A stretch of 64,000 nt of DNA from Abelmoschus esculentus (GCA_035048815.1 JAUCBN010000035.1:10986501-11050500), one strand, 5' to 3'. Positions 1 to 11,919 are shown, counted from the stretch's first letter. The notes: generated by a model from the letters alone, not told the origin. A program made the numbers and translations.

Positions 1-194
1 TTAAAATAACAATTAACCTCCACATAATAAAAAAAATCTGTTATTTATTTTTTAAATTATTGGATAATTTAAAAAATTAAATATTATAATTTGTATCTAA
101 TTTGATTATCCAATTTTCCCCGAATATCTGATATGAACCGTCCAAAATTGAAAAACAAATATTCAAAATTTTAAATCGATTCATAAAAAAAACG

Positions 195-1116
195 AAACGG
201 AATGCTTTGTACAGCCATATTCGTAACTCTAGGGTCTTTCGCAAATGGTCATATACACGTGGTATCTGGAGGGACAAAAGATGCAAAAATTGGTTGGGGA
301 GGTAAGAATTTGGATATCGACACTTGAAGACGATAGGGTTTGTACTTTCACTTGATTTTTTATTAGTAAAAATAATCATATTTTTAAATTAAATATCAAA
401 ACTTATATAAAAAAAATATAACTATCCTTGATCATTCAACTTTGATTAACATGCTGTGTATGTCTGTTGCCTAAGATGCACGACATCCATCCATTGTCCG
501 TGATTCAGCTTGCGCCTTGCTTCACCAGGCTATGCAGACTATCTTAGTAAGACTGTGTCTTAAGTAAACTCAACACTACTCGTACTTAGTGGAGCACGAG
601 GAGAAGCAAAGAAAACTTTTCTACAAATAAAGGGTATCCTAAGGGGGATGGATGATTGCGATTGGAAAATGGTTTGATCAAGTCTGCAATTACAACCATT
701 CTGATTCATATCCTTTCCGTTATATTAGTTCTTTATCCCTTTCGACAGGGACACACGGCTCTCTCATGTTGATGTTATGTTTGCACATCCCCAATGAACT
801 ACCTTTAGATACCATCAGAATGACATATGATCGTATCATAAGCAAAGCAGGTAGAGTCCGAACCATGATCGGTGATAAGGCAACTCAAAGGGAATGATTC
901 TGGTCAATGCTGGGCTTGAGAGATTCGAGGGCAACCACCCCATGTGCGACATTCTGTTTGATCGCCACTTTCATTCTTTATGTTGCACCGTTCCAAGTCG
1001 TGGCTCTTCTAACAGGCCTTTACGTCCGAAGGCATCTCAGGTTCTGCTACAAACTTCCATCGGTACCTCCTAACTTCTTTAGGAGGTTGCCCGTGAGATC
1101 GGACAATATGTTATGA
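195..1116 (+). pseudogene. MCTP/FTIP-type C2-domain membrane protein, C-terminal pseudogene fragment
   Basis: This is a decayed 3' part of a plant multiple-C2-domain and transmembrane-region protein (MCTP/FTIP/QUIRKY family, proteins of ER-plasma membrane contacts and plasmodesmata). Pieces appear in the family order but in shifting frames. The end of the last C2 domain (KDAKIG, then ISTLEDDRV) is followed by LPKMHDIHPLSVIQL near 470-515, HQAMQTILVRL near 525, GKWFDQVCNY near 665 and a first-membrane-segment remnant (ILIHILSVILVLYP). The last part, 796-1116, is nearly collinear and ends in VVALLTGLYV, KLPSVP and NFFRRLPVRSDNML before a natural-looking stop. It is broken by an in-frame TGA at 895-897, several frameshifts, loss of the HSYPLLVL-type segment near 365-430, and loss of the loop after the first membrane segment. 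No introns are seen, which fits the usually intronless family. It converges with the CNOT9 gene. The family call is confident; which MCTP is the parent is unknown. Confidence 0.85.
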
Positions 1117-1477
1117 GCAGAACCTGTCTATATATTCCATTCCATGTCTAATTATGCAACATATCAAAGCAAGATAACACAAGCACATTATGTATAGGGA
1201 AACCACTAATTCATACGTGGCAAGCGATGGTATTCTTATTCAGAAGCAGTAGCACTAGAATCCTCATTGCTATTTTTCAGTATGTAACTTGATCAAAGCA
1301 TTGCAAATAGTCAAGTCTGACTAGCTTTGCTACAGCACCCCTAGAATAGGATTGACTCTCCTACGGCTGAATTTGTTTTCTTTTCAAGGATAAATAACTA
1401 ATTACAACATCAAAGTAAATTAACATTCACCAAAACGAAAAAAGAAATTGTGACATTTAAGGAGATTGTACGATTTT
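1117..1477. other. Spacer between MCTP pseudogene and CNOT9 stop
   Basis: No gene is seen here. On the minus strand this stretch directly follows the CNOT9 stop codon, so part of it is probably that gene's 3' untranslated region. No polyadenylation site can be fixed from sequence alone. Confidence 0.4.
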
Positions 1478-4400
1478 TCAGCTAACCAGCATGTGATCGA
1501 ATCCAGCACCGGAAAGTGTTGGTAACCGATTCACCCCAACATTGTGAAGCAACTGTTGCAGCCACTTCCTCGTGGTTTGATCTTCCTATAAGCATCATTA
1601 AAGATGACAGATAATTATTTAAGAGAAAAGAGGCACTTCACTGCCAAAATTGAATGCATTTAAATAACCTCATCAGAATCAACAACCAGCAATCATCAAT
1701 GAGCACAACTCAATCAACCTAAACCATAAATTGAAGATAATACACACCTGAATCACATCCTCCAGGATGTGGCAATAATAATCATACCAACCAAGCTAAA
1801 AAGTAAAAACTCAATCAGCTAATACCATTTAACTAAACTAATGTTTGGACAAATCTTCTATCTAATATCAAACACGAATTGAAGTCAACTTAGTTTTTAT
1901 AAGAATTTAACTAGTAGAATGCCCTAAACTCACTTGCATATTATTTTAACAATCCAACAGTAGTATAGAATGTCATATTCATGCAGATTATGTACGTCTA
2001 ATTTTGGGTAAATTAAAAATATCTATTTGTTCCATATAAAAACTTCCAACTGTCATGAAAAATAGAATGTAATTTATATAACTCTCATTATAACCAAAAA
2101 CAAAAATAGAAATAAGAATTAACCACAGGGTACTTACACGAAGACAGGCGCTAAAAGTGGCATCACGTAACATGTCTGGAAGGCAACTTCTTAGTGCATC
2201 ACAAGCCCTGTATTCCGAAGGCAGGCCGAAAAACATGTCAGTTTTAACTGTAAATCTCAAAAGCAAGTATTGAAAAGAAAAGAAAAGAGAAAGAGAAAGA
2301 GGGTGAGGTTAGAGCCAAAATTTGACATGTGAGGGCACACGATCAACTTGACAAAACAAACCTTGGGTTATCTGACAATCGAAGATAACATCGAATAATA
2401 TGTTTCAGAAGTCGTGAAGAGGGTTGCTCAGCAATTGCTGCAACCATATTTCCTAGAACTCGACCGACGGCAAAAAACCGCTCTGCAGTAGTGCAAATAT
2501 AGTCCAAGCCAACATCATCTAACAGAATCTTCTGAACTATAAAAGTAGCAACCTGTCATCAAGTAATCATTAATCACAGTTCAAGGAATCAAGGATCATA
2601 CATATAATCCCATGAATTCAGAATGACCACTGAATATTACTTAACAAGACGGATTCAACTCTAACAATGAGGTACATAGCTCTCAAATGCACAGCATTTC
2701 CAGATTAATGTTCCTAGCCACATTTAAAGAGGAATTGGAGAAACAGCAAAAGCAACCAAACCCAAGTGACCACCTAAATAGCAGCCCAGCCATTAAGAAC
2801 TAAACAGCCTAAACCTACCCAAATCTGATTCCCACTGATAGTAAACAGTGGAAAGACACAAATCAAGCTTGTGCAATCCAAACTCCTGTGAGTTGAAACA
2901 ATTCCACCCAAACTGCAACTTCACCTGCCCATCAACTACCTCTGATATCAACTAATTGAGGTCTAGCCAAAACATAAGGCACAATCATAGGCCTCCAAGG
3001 CATGCTATCTCAACCCCAAATTGACCGGAAATATACAGTAAACAATAAGACATGCTTCAAAATTCCAAGAAACCATAAAAATATTGATTCTGATTGCTAA
3101 GAAGATACATATATAATATGCGGAAAGTACTCTGGTGTGCATAGGCAGGTATTTTCCTAGACCAAGTCCAAGAAAAACAAAAAAGTAGGACTTGGGTCAA
3201 GTCTAGTGGAGCCTAAATTATGATACACAAACCCGGCCATTTTAGTATAAAACTTGTATTAAAAACATATATAGTATTCTAAAAATCTAATATATCATAT
3301 GTAAACACATCAAAATTACATTATTGCATAACATTTTTGCAATTTTATGGTAGTATATGTCCAAACATGCCAAAAGGAAATTGATATGTTGTATATCTAA
3401 AATAGGGATGGCAATGGATCGGACTTTATAAAGTCCAAATCCAGTCCAATTAATAATCGGACTTTTAAAAGAATCCACGTCCAAATCCAAATCCATTTAC
3501 ATAAATCCAAATTCAATCCAATAAAATATCTAAAATCCAAATCTATTTTTTTTAAAGTAACTCAAATATATATTTTTAAATGAAAAAATAATTTTTATCA
3601 AACAAATATATTTGAAATTATAGCACAATCAACAAATATTACAATCTAGTATAAAACAAATTAAAGTAACAATTCAAACTAAAATTAAAAAAACTAAACA
3701 CTAAATAAATTATACTTACATAAACTATTATTATCTTACTAGTTTATTAACATATTTATTTCCACATCACAATTATAAAATGCATAATAAATATTATAAT
3801 CTAAAGAAATAAATTAAAAATATAATTAAAATATTCAACTATTAGCACCGAACATAAAGAAAAAGTTTGTAATGATCAAGCTTTCATTGTTCCACTAAAG
3901 CTCAACAAAAGCCTATAAAATAAAAGTAAAACATAAATAGAATTATAGAAGATATTATTCATCTAAAATATTAACCTTATTTTATATAAACTTAATTAGG
4001 ATTTTAATAAATATATATATATTCAAATCTAAGAATTTTAAATATTTTTATTCGGATTTATATATAGATCAGATTCATATCGGATAAGGATTCGGATTAA
4101 ATTCGGATCGGATCATAGCAATATCCATATCCAGTCCACCTCCTATTAGGACTTGGACTTTTTTTTGTTCGAATTTGGACTTTTTTTAATTGGATTTGGA
4201 TTGTTTTTTTCTTCGGATCGAATCGGATTTGGATTATATTGTCATCCCTAACCTAAAATATAGACATAATCAAGCCTGGGGAGACTGCCTTCCATGGGCA
4301 CCTCCAGGCATGCAAATGCAATGGTAGTTGTCGAACATTTCGACTAAATTTCACCACTTAAATAGCAAATATATTAAGATGGAATGTATATGGAAAGAAG

Positions 4401-7400
4401 AAAAAGTTCATTACAACATGATGGGAAAAGAGAAGCTTAATGAACTCAACTGTTTTTGATAGCTCACTACCCATCTCCATTGTTCGGAGGCATAGCGGGA
4501 TTATCTCGGTTGAAAGAAGGAAGCTAATAACTTCTGTATCATCAACCTGTGAAAGAAAGTAAGCTCATATTATTACTATCCTTATAATCATCTGTTGCAG
4601 ATTATACAAAGTGCCTCTGTCCTATTTATTGCAGTGGGTAAACATCTATGTTACTCTATATGTTGTGGTAATAACATAAATGACCACTTCAATTCTCCCC
4701 ATGATTTTCTTTGCCTTCAGAATTATTTCACACTCTTCCAGGATCATACATTCCCTTCAGCCTAGAATGTTCTATTAACATGTATAACAGAACTACAAAG
4801 ACCAAAATGCTGGCAACACAATAAACTTAAATCAAAGAATGAAGGAATTACCTTCACCAAGGCACCAATGACACCTAAGCTAGTAAGCCTCAAGTACTCA
4901 AAAGGTCGTGATTTACTAGTGGTATTAAGGAAAGGATACAGATACAAGGGTATATGAGCTGCAAATGAAAATAATCAGTGAGAACCTGAGAGACATCAAT
5001 TAAACATGTACAATCTATATAGCTTCTGAAAAGACAATATTCTGTTAACGTAAATACAGGAAACAACTAACATCACGAAAGTATAAGCATTTGAAATTTG
5101 GAAGATACACCATTTTATGGAGAGAAGACATAAAACAGGGCGGGGTAAAACAACATTTACAAATGCAATGTACGATGAAACCAAAAGTACCACTTTGATG
5201 AAGAGCATTGAAATTATTTCTATTATCTGTGTTTTACACTATTTTACTTGATTTATGTTTTGTATCTTTTATTAAATATTTAAAGGGAAATGTGATTAGC
5301 AAGAGACTTTTAGTAAACGGTCTAGTATAAATACTCTACTAGAGGGTTAATATGATTATTTATTATCATAAAGTAAATAGAGTTTTGAATAAAGAAAATT
5401 TTCTGGAAAAATCAGAACCTTTCACATGTTGAGAAACCAATTACACATATCGAGACCAAACAAACTTGTCAGATAGGAGCATACCATTTAAGAATAACAT
5501 CCTTGTGTCTGGGTGAGAAGCTACACACTGTAAAAAAAGACGAAACTTAAAATGCATTAGCAGTGCCTTTGACTTGACAAATACAGTAATAATTGATAAA
5601 CAAAAATAATGGCACAAAACTTTATCTTCTATTCCCCTTCAACAACATTATGAGAAAAAGTGCAATACAAACTAAAGGAAAAGGTAAAATTAGAGTAATA
5701 AACTACTCTTAGTGAAGTAAATATTCAATATAACAAAAGAACTAAAATAGGCCAAAAAAAACGCCACCTGAAGTAGAGCAAGGGCATTGCAAACTCGATT
5801 TGATTGAGCCGGAGTTAGATTTGGTGGTGAGAGAACAGGATAAATAGAAACTATCTCCTGTAAGTAAAAATGATTTAGCATCCAAGGACTGAGACAGATT
5901 AAACCCGAAATGATACTAATTTTTCAGTTTCCAATTGGCAACTCAATTAATAAAAGAATATATAACTAGCATCAAGAATTCACTTGTTTTGACCCAAAAA
6001 ATCCATGATTTAAAATGTTCCATGTAAAATAACATTTCACATGTGTATGATAAGAATGTATGTAAAGCAAAAAAAAAACTGAAGTACATCAGATACACAC
6101 TTAATTTGAAGTAAACTGAGTTGAAGTTTTTTTCCCAATAAGTCATTTCTGATTAGCATTCTCATATCCACCTTAATACAACCACCACCTCAGCTACCTC
6201 TTTTTATCCCTTTCTTATTAACTAGGCCTAAAATAGGGTACATGGAAATTTGAGTTATATGTGAATACACATGTGAATGGAATTGTTCCAGATAAGAATT
6301 TGATATGCTACAAACAACAAAAAAAGAGAAGAAAAATAATGGAATCCATAGCTTTATGTTTATAAAGCCCAAGTCAATACAGAAACACTCAAGCAGTACA
6401 CTGACACATCAGCAGTAATCATGCAGATGCACAATACCTGCACATCTGATAAATGAAGCATGTTACCAAAATGCACATGACTTTTACCTAACAACATAAC
6501 AATACCATCTTTGATTAAGAAAAACATCTTTCATGTTCTAGTTTTGAAGATATGTGCCAGAACTAATGCGTAGATATGAACAGGAGTAGTACCAATAAGT
6601 CAAACGAAGAAAGATCATCAAATAAACTGATCAAGTTATATACAAACACAATTGAAAGAAAAAGGAGGAAAAGAAATTACAAATCATGCAGTGAAAAGGA
6701 ATGGAAGGGAGATGAAAGAGGGGAGTAATTTTGATCTAGCAAGTAGCAACTATAGATAGCATACCTGTAAGAGTGCAGCAATAGTACCAAATGAATTCCA
6801 CAATAACGGCGCCAAATCTTGAAATAATTCTCTCTTCTAAAAACAGAAACAAAAACAAGTTTATTAAGCATAGATGTATTAGTGTAGCTATAGTACGAAA
6901 TGAATTCCACACGAAAATGATCCAAATCTTGAAATAATTCCTTGTTCTAAAACATAAACCAAAGGTAGACACTGATTTATGGAAGTATCAGAGAAATCCC
7001 AAACATCTAAATGGCATAATCACATACAGAGAATGAACATAAGAGAAGGTAGGGCTAGAATATTAAATTCAATATTCAGAATCATATTTGTTTCTTCATT
7101 TCAGATTAAACACAGTGTTTTTCGTAATCCTATTTTCATTCCAATTTTTATATCTTTAAAAAGTAAAAAAAAAAAACCGACACCTTTAGACATTGATTTT
7201 ATGTGTTTCTTCTTCAACTGAAAATAAAAATAAGAAACAAATTAAATTTCCAGAAATTTTCTACTTTATTTAATCCAGAACCCTGGTTCTTAAACAAAGA
7301 AAATAGAAGATTAAAATGAAGCATCACTTACTCAAAAACTTCTATAAAATAAGATTTTCATTTAAACATCAATTACCTTCGATAGTTCGAGAAGAGCGTT

Positions 7401-7565
7401 TTCTCGGAGATCAGGGTTGCTGAGGTCGAGAACCAATTGCTCCGCCGATGCAATTTTCCGATCATTAGACATCGGAGCTCCGGCGAGAGTTGGATTCGAG
7501 GCGCTGGGTCCCCCAAAAGGGGCGTTCATGGATAGACCTTGAGGCAGATTCATCATTTGCTTCAT
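1478..7565 (-). CDS. CNOT9: CCR4-NOT complex subunit 9 (RCD1-like), nine exons
   Basis: CNOT9/RCD1 is the armadillo-repeat subunit of the CCR4-NOT deadenylase complex, which controls mRNA decay and translation; it is known to bind the NOT1 scaffold and tryptophan-containing partners. Exons read 7565-7377, 6836-6765, 5857-5768, 5527-5485, 4958-4852, 4546-4451, 2552-2362, 2207-2138 and 1585-1478. All introns are GT-AG and all phases fit, giving 321 residues without a stop, the normal family length. Family blocks occur in order: IASAEQLVLDLSNPDLREN, FQDLAPLLWNSFGTIAALLQ, PPNLTPAQSNRVCNALALLQ, FLNTTSKSRPFEYLRLTSLG, EVISFLLSTEIIPLCLRTME, FFAVGRVLGNMVAAIAEQPS and ACDALRSCLPDMLRDATF, ending in GFDHMLVS. 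The start MKQMMNLPQG was chosen because family members begin near MNLP; the same frame stays open upstream to an ATG at 7700. Donors after exon 3 (GTGGCG) and exon 6 (GTTGAG) are non-consensus but preserve frame. The gene appears functional. Confidence 0.96.
3403..4250. mobile_element. hAT-like non-autonomous transposon in CNOT9 intron 6
   Basis: The ends are inverted copies: TAGGGATGGCAAT at the left and, reading inward from the right, TAGGGATGACAAT. The flanking 8 bases are ATCTAAAA and ACCTAAAA, a one-mismatch 8-bp target duplication as expected for the hAT superfamily. Subterminal stretches carry repeated TCCAAATCC / GGATTTGGA words in both orientations. No transposase reading frame is seen in about 850 bp, so this is a deletion derivative or MITE-like member. 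It lies wholly inside the intron and leaves both splice sites untouched. Confidence 0.75.
6838..6950 (-). repeat. Decayed tandem copy of CNOT9 exon 2 within intron 1
   Basis: Reading the minus strand, about 110 bp upstream of the real exon 2 (6836-6765) there is a second, diverged copy at about 6946-6874. It includes the acceptor tract (GTTTTAG), most of the exon (AATTATTTCAAGATTTGG, then GTGGAATTCATTT and GTACTAT), and the sequence at the donor. The copy carries a net one-base length change that shifts frame after ELFQDL, and its donor reads CTATGC where the real exon has GTATGC. It is therefore a pseudo-exon made by a local tandem duplication. The acceptor is preserved, so low-level mis-splicing cannot be excluded. 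Confidence 0.8.
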
Positions 7566-7746
7566 TAAAAATAAATAGGGTGAAAAGCACACAAGAATTT
7601 GCTTCCCTTTCGGTTGCAGTTTCCTTTTCTCTAGAAATCGGCTGCTTTGTTGTTTGGAATGAGAGTGGCGCGTGGGAGTCTGTGATCGTAAATCCGTCAC
7701 AGTTTACTTGCTAGGGTAACGGAGGAAAATTTTTTCTAAAAGAAAA
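7566..7746 (-). promoter_or_regulatory. CNOT9 5' leader and core promoter zone
   Basis: This is the interval between the chosen CNOT9 start and the edge of the upstream transposon. It contains the open upstream extension of the CNOT9 frame (to 7700) and must hold the 5' untranslated region and transcription start unless these lie inside the transposon. No clear TATA box was identified. The short distance to the MULE edge at 7747 means the transposon forms the immediate upstream region of the gene. Confidence 0.45.
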
Positions 7747-8068
7747 AAAATTAAACTAGTGTGCTGATTACTTTCGTTTATTTTTAATATACTTTTAATC
7801 TATAATTTTAAAAAATAATCAGTAAAGTTATTATCTTTTTGAGATAAAAAATTTTAGTCATTTCAACCTTGCCGTTAAATATTGATAAAAAGATAATTTG
7901 GCATAATAAAAAATGATAAATTACGTAAATAATCATTAAACTATTATTATACTTTTGTTTAATCTTTATTTTAACTCTAAAATATTTAAAATTTTATATT
8001 TTTATCATCTTCCCCTAAAAAAACCCTAATCCTAACATTTATCTCAAACCTAAATTCTCCACCCAAAA
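7747..8068 (+). repeat. Left terminal inverted repeat of the Pack-MULE
   Basis: Matches the reverse complement of 9117-9440 along its whole length, ending inward at CTCCACCCAAAA beside the captured gene fragment. The outermost bases (TTAAACTAGTGTGCTGATTA) are more diverged than the right end. Confidence 0.82.
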
Positions 8069-8069
8069 C

Positions 8070-9116
8070 GGACGATTTATACTTCCAGCAATTTATTCAA
8101 TGGGGACATGTTTGAGCTTGAACAGTTTCTAGATGTTGTTGTGTTCAACTTGAGCAATAATTCATTTACCGGACAAATTGATTCTCAAATATGTAGTCAC
8201 TCAAAACGGATTCAAGTTCTTGATTTATCGATGAATCACTTGGTAGGGAGCTTCGAAGACCTAAAAAAATTACAGTGTATCTCTACATTAGTTGCTTTTG
8301 GACTATAAGTCACTGTCAGGTGATATTCTTGACTCTTTGTACTCAATGGCGTCGTAGGAGTGGTTCTCGATCACTGGGAATATTTTCTCAGGACAACTGA
8401 ACACGAAATTGAGTAAACTCGCAAAGCTTAAATACTTGGTTATATCTCCAAACCGCTTTTCTGGTAGAATTCCTGATGTTTTTGTTAATCTTATACAATT
8501 GGAGCTGTTTTATGCGCACTCAAATTTTTTTCGGATCCATTGCCATCATCTTTGTCACTGTGCTCAAAGCTTCGTGTACTTGATCTCCAGAACAATTCGT
8601 TAAGTGGTTCTCTTAATCTCAATTTCACTAGACTACCTAATCTTTCTTCACTCGATCTGGCTACCAACCTTTTTGTTGGTTCGCTTCCTGCTTCGTTGTC
8701 CAATTGTAAAGAACTACAAGTTTTTAGCCGGGAAAAAAAAGAATTTAGTGGCCGGATCCTTGAGTGCTTTGCCGGTCTTAGATCACTTGTGTTTCTATCA
8801 CCGTCGAATAATAGTTTCGGTGATTTATCTGGGACTCTATCCGTGCTTAAGCAATGTAAAAATCTCACCTTTCTTATCCTCCCAAAAAAATTATATGGAG
8901 ATGAAATTTCCCGAAATGTAAGTGGGTTCAAGCTTAACAGTCCCGCCACTCGGAAATTGCCTCTAAAAGGCCAAATACCAGATTGGTTGTTCGATTGCAA
9001 GAAGCTCAAAGTTTTAGATTTATCATGGAATCATTTAAATGACAGTATCCCAAGTTGGATTGGCCAGATAGAAAATTTGTTCTACTTGGGCTTCTCCAAT
9101 ATGAATAACTTAGGAG
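8070..9116 (+). pseudogene. Captured phytosulfokine-receptor-like LRR kinase fragment
   Basis: The fragment encodes part of the extracellular leucine-rich-repeat region of a PSKR-type receptor-like kinase. Readable stretches are SSNLFNGDMF then FNLSNNSFTGQID (about 8080-8170), KLKYLVISPNRFSGRIPDVF (about 8420-8490), LRVLDLQNNSLSGSL and LSSLDLATNLFVGSLPASLS (8570-8700), a hydrophilic island-like part with LKQCKNLTFLILPKKL (8850-8890), then KGQIPDWLFDCKKLKVLDLS and IPSWIGQIENLFYLGFSNM (8965-9105). The order matches known PSKR1/2 ectodomains. Signal peptide, membrane segment and kinase domain are absent. Frames change near 8310 and 8520 and stops are present, so no receptor can be made. It lies exactly between the two transposon inverted repeats, showing capture by the element. 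The parent gene within the PSKR/PSYR group is uncertain. Confidence 0.85.
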
Positions 9117-9440
9117 ATTTTAGGTGGGGAATTTTGGGTTTGATATAAAGGTTAAGGTTAGGTTTTTTTGGGAGATGGTAAAAATATAAAATTTAAAATT
9201 TTTGAGAGTTAAATTAAAGATCACACAAAAGTATAATAATAGTTTAAGAACTATTTAAGTTATTTATCATTTTTATATTATATGAAATCATATTTTTGTC
9301 AATATTTAACGGCACTTAACGTTAGAGTGATCAAAACTTTACACCCTAAAAACGATAATGACCTTACTGACCATTTTTCAAAATCGGTGACTAAAAATAT
9401 ACTGGAGGTAAACAAAAGTGACTAGCGCAGTAGTTTACCC
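9117..9440 (+). repeat. Right terminal inverted repeat of the Pack-MULE
   Basis: Inverted partner of 7747-8068. The outer end is CTAGCGCAGTAGTTTACCC, a typical plant Mutator-like terminus when read inward from the right. Confidence 0.82.
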
Positions 9441-9450
9441 AAAAAGAAAA

Positions 9451-10115
9451 GCTTTTCTTGCGGTTAAAAGAAAAAAAGGATAAATTAGCCCGATGACATT
9501 TAGGAATTTTAACTTCAATATATACGGTGTTTAAATTTTTTATTTAAAAAATAAAATTTTTAAAATTTATTTTAAAATTTGGATAAAAATCTACGATATA
9601 AATAAAAAATGTTACCTATAAATAATTATTTGAGAGAAAAATATCAATTGCATGTAGTATTTTTTTAAATATTTTTTACATTTAAGGGAAAACATTATAT
9701 AGACATGATGTTCTATTATGTATATTGTAAAAATTAACTTAAAATTTAAAATATAATTGAAGATTTATTATATTCTAAAATTTAATTATAGATTAGATTA
9801 TTCTCAAAATTTTCTTTCATTTTTAGAGTAATTTATAGAGTATTTTTTTATCACTAAATTACTTTTTTTATAAAATTGTTATTAATATTAATTTTTATTT
9901 TTATTTTAATTATTTATTATTAAAAATTATGAATAAAATTTATAAATAACCATTAAATTATATTTTAATATCTATTTTGATCATCAAATTTAACTAGTAT
10001 AAAATTATTAACTTTTTTATTTTATAATTTCAGCTTTAATTATTGTTAAGTAGCGTAACATAACAGTTTTAATAAAATTAATTAATAATATATTTATTTT
10101 TTATATTTATATATT
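9451..10115. other. A+T-rich intergenic stretch
   Basis: No coding sequence, RNA gene or clear repeat boundary was seen between the Pack-MULE and the first Copia LTR. The last five bases, ATATT, are one half of the target duplication of the following Copia element. Confidence 0.5.
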
Positions 10116-10400
10116 TGTTATGAATATCTTTATTTGTGGTGAATATTCATATATTAAATAATACTTTAACGTACTTTATTATTAGAATTTAATTTCCATT
10201 GAAATTAGAACTTTCATCTATTTTATCATTAGAGTTTAATTCCTATTGGAATCAGGACTTTTATTTTATGTCTATAAATATTCTTTTGGAGAAAGCATTG
10301 TATACCCTATTTTGAGAATATAATATAAGTCTCTCTTGTCTCTCATCTTTGTTCATCTTTTGTTCTTATTCTTTACTTTATTCACAACATATTCACAACA
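10116..10400 (+). repeat. 5' LTR of Copia element A
   Basis: Begins TGTTATGAATATC and ends near ATTCACAACA, with a short internal repeat of ATTCACAACAT at its end that the other LTRs lack. A TATA-like TCTATAAATAT lies at about 10280, as expected for an LTR promoter. Confidence 0.85.
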
Positions 10401-11919
10401 CGTTATCAGCATGAGACTATAACCAACGGAGGTGTTTGTCGTTTGAATCTTCAAGGAGTTATTGAAAAGAATTTGTTACTAGTATAAATCAAAGATAAGT
10501 TCTTCCTCCTCAATTATATTTTAATTACCGGTTATTTCTCTCTTGATCTTTAAATTGATTTTTAATTTTTGACAAATAATTTGTTATTTGGTGTTTGCGT
10601 AACCATAAAATGGCTCAATTACTATGGCTCTTGGCGATAATTTCTGAAAAAATAACAAGATATTGGTAACTAAATCTATCATATATTCAAATTAATGGAA
10701 AGTTTGCTATGTTTTATTTATTTAATTTGATATTTTTTATCTTTAGTTATGACCAATATTTTTTATTTTGATGATGAAAGTTCTTGTTTTTAAGTATATT
10801 TTTAAGTATTATATGATACTGGAACAAATATTAAAATTATAATTAATTAATGTGTTTTTTATTATGTTGGTTTAATTCGAGTATATTGGTTGTACTGGTC
10901 TCAAAGGAGCTTTTTTAAAGGACCTTGTGGAATGGTTAACAACGCCGCGTATGAGGATTAAATTTTTGTTCCTTTTATGTATTGCATATATATTGGTTAA
11001 TCAATTACTATTTAATAGTATGAATGTTATAAAATTTATATTTGCTTGAATGCAATATTATTTTTATGTTAAAAAACTCGATTATAGTCTTCTCCCAAGT
11101 TGAAGTTATGAAAATCATCTTGATCCAAGAATTTTTATGGGAGGCATTCCCTGAAGTGAATGCAAGCATGATGTTTATTCCATGCGATTATTGATTTGTT
11201 TTATTTCTTAAAGTGAATGCAAACATGATAATTCACTATACGGTTAGTGAATAAATCTCAGTTATGTGTCAAAGTATTATTGATAAAGATATGTTAGAAA
11301 GACATACTCCACTTTTCAAACATTAATATTGTCCTGTAGACACAATATTATGAAAGGGTTTTAAATACCTAGTCTTCACTCTATTCCCCGATGTGAATGT
11401 GATCTTTTATAGCAGAAAGAATAAATGTTATATTAGTAATTGTGGTCATGATTAAGATCATACAATAGGCATGTATAAGATGATTATTTTGAGAATACTT
11501 ATATCCACAAGAAGTAGAATTATAAAGATGACAAGAATGATAGAGATCATATCAAAATCTTTATGTTATTAATGCTATGGTATAAACCATTGATCTCGTA
11601 CTAGTCAATCGCCGAAGTATTAAGGGCTTTATCATAATCATGAATGATAAATGAAAGAAAATATAAACAGATTTTCTTTGTAGCGTAAATAATTATGGCG
11701 TTGTTGGTCCAACTCAATTGGATATTGTTAATTTTCTCATAACCCTTAAAGAGAATAATTTGCCATTTATTTTATTTCCTTTATAACCTCTAAAAGGAAT
11801 AATTGATCTTTTATTTATTTTATTTTATGTTAATTTATTTTATTTATTATTTATTTATGTTAATTTATTTTACATATTATTTATTTATGCTTTATGTTAA
11901 TTTTTTTTTGAATAATATG

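Larger units (their letters stand above)
7747..9441 (+). mobile_element. Pack-MULE-like transposon carrying an LRR receptor kinase fragment
   Basis: Two inverted repeats of about 320 bp (7747-8068 and 9117-9440) frame a gene fragment. The right terminus read inward starts GGGTAAACTACTGCG and continues with blocks such as GCCGTTAAATATTG, TTAAACTATTATTATACTTT and AAATTTTATATTTTTA; the left end reads the same order with scattered changes. A 9-bp AAAAGAAAA lies just outside both termini (7738-7746 and 9442-9450), matching the 9-bp target duplication of Mutator-like elements, although the word is low-complexity. Long terminal inverted repeats around a host gene piece and no transposase define a Pack-MULE. 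It sits immediately upstream of CNOT9. The class assignment is inference from structure. Confidence 0.82.

Noticed and set aside
8491..9009. 172-residue minus-strand ORF
   Set aside because: It is the antisense shadow of the captured LRR fragment, whose plus-strand reading matches the PSKR family in several blocks.
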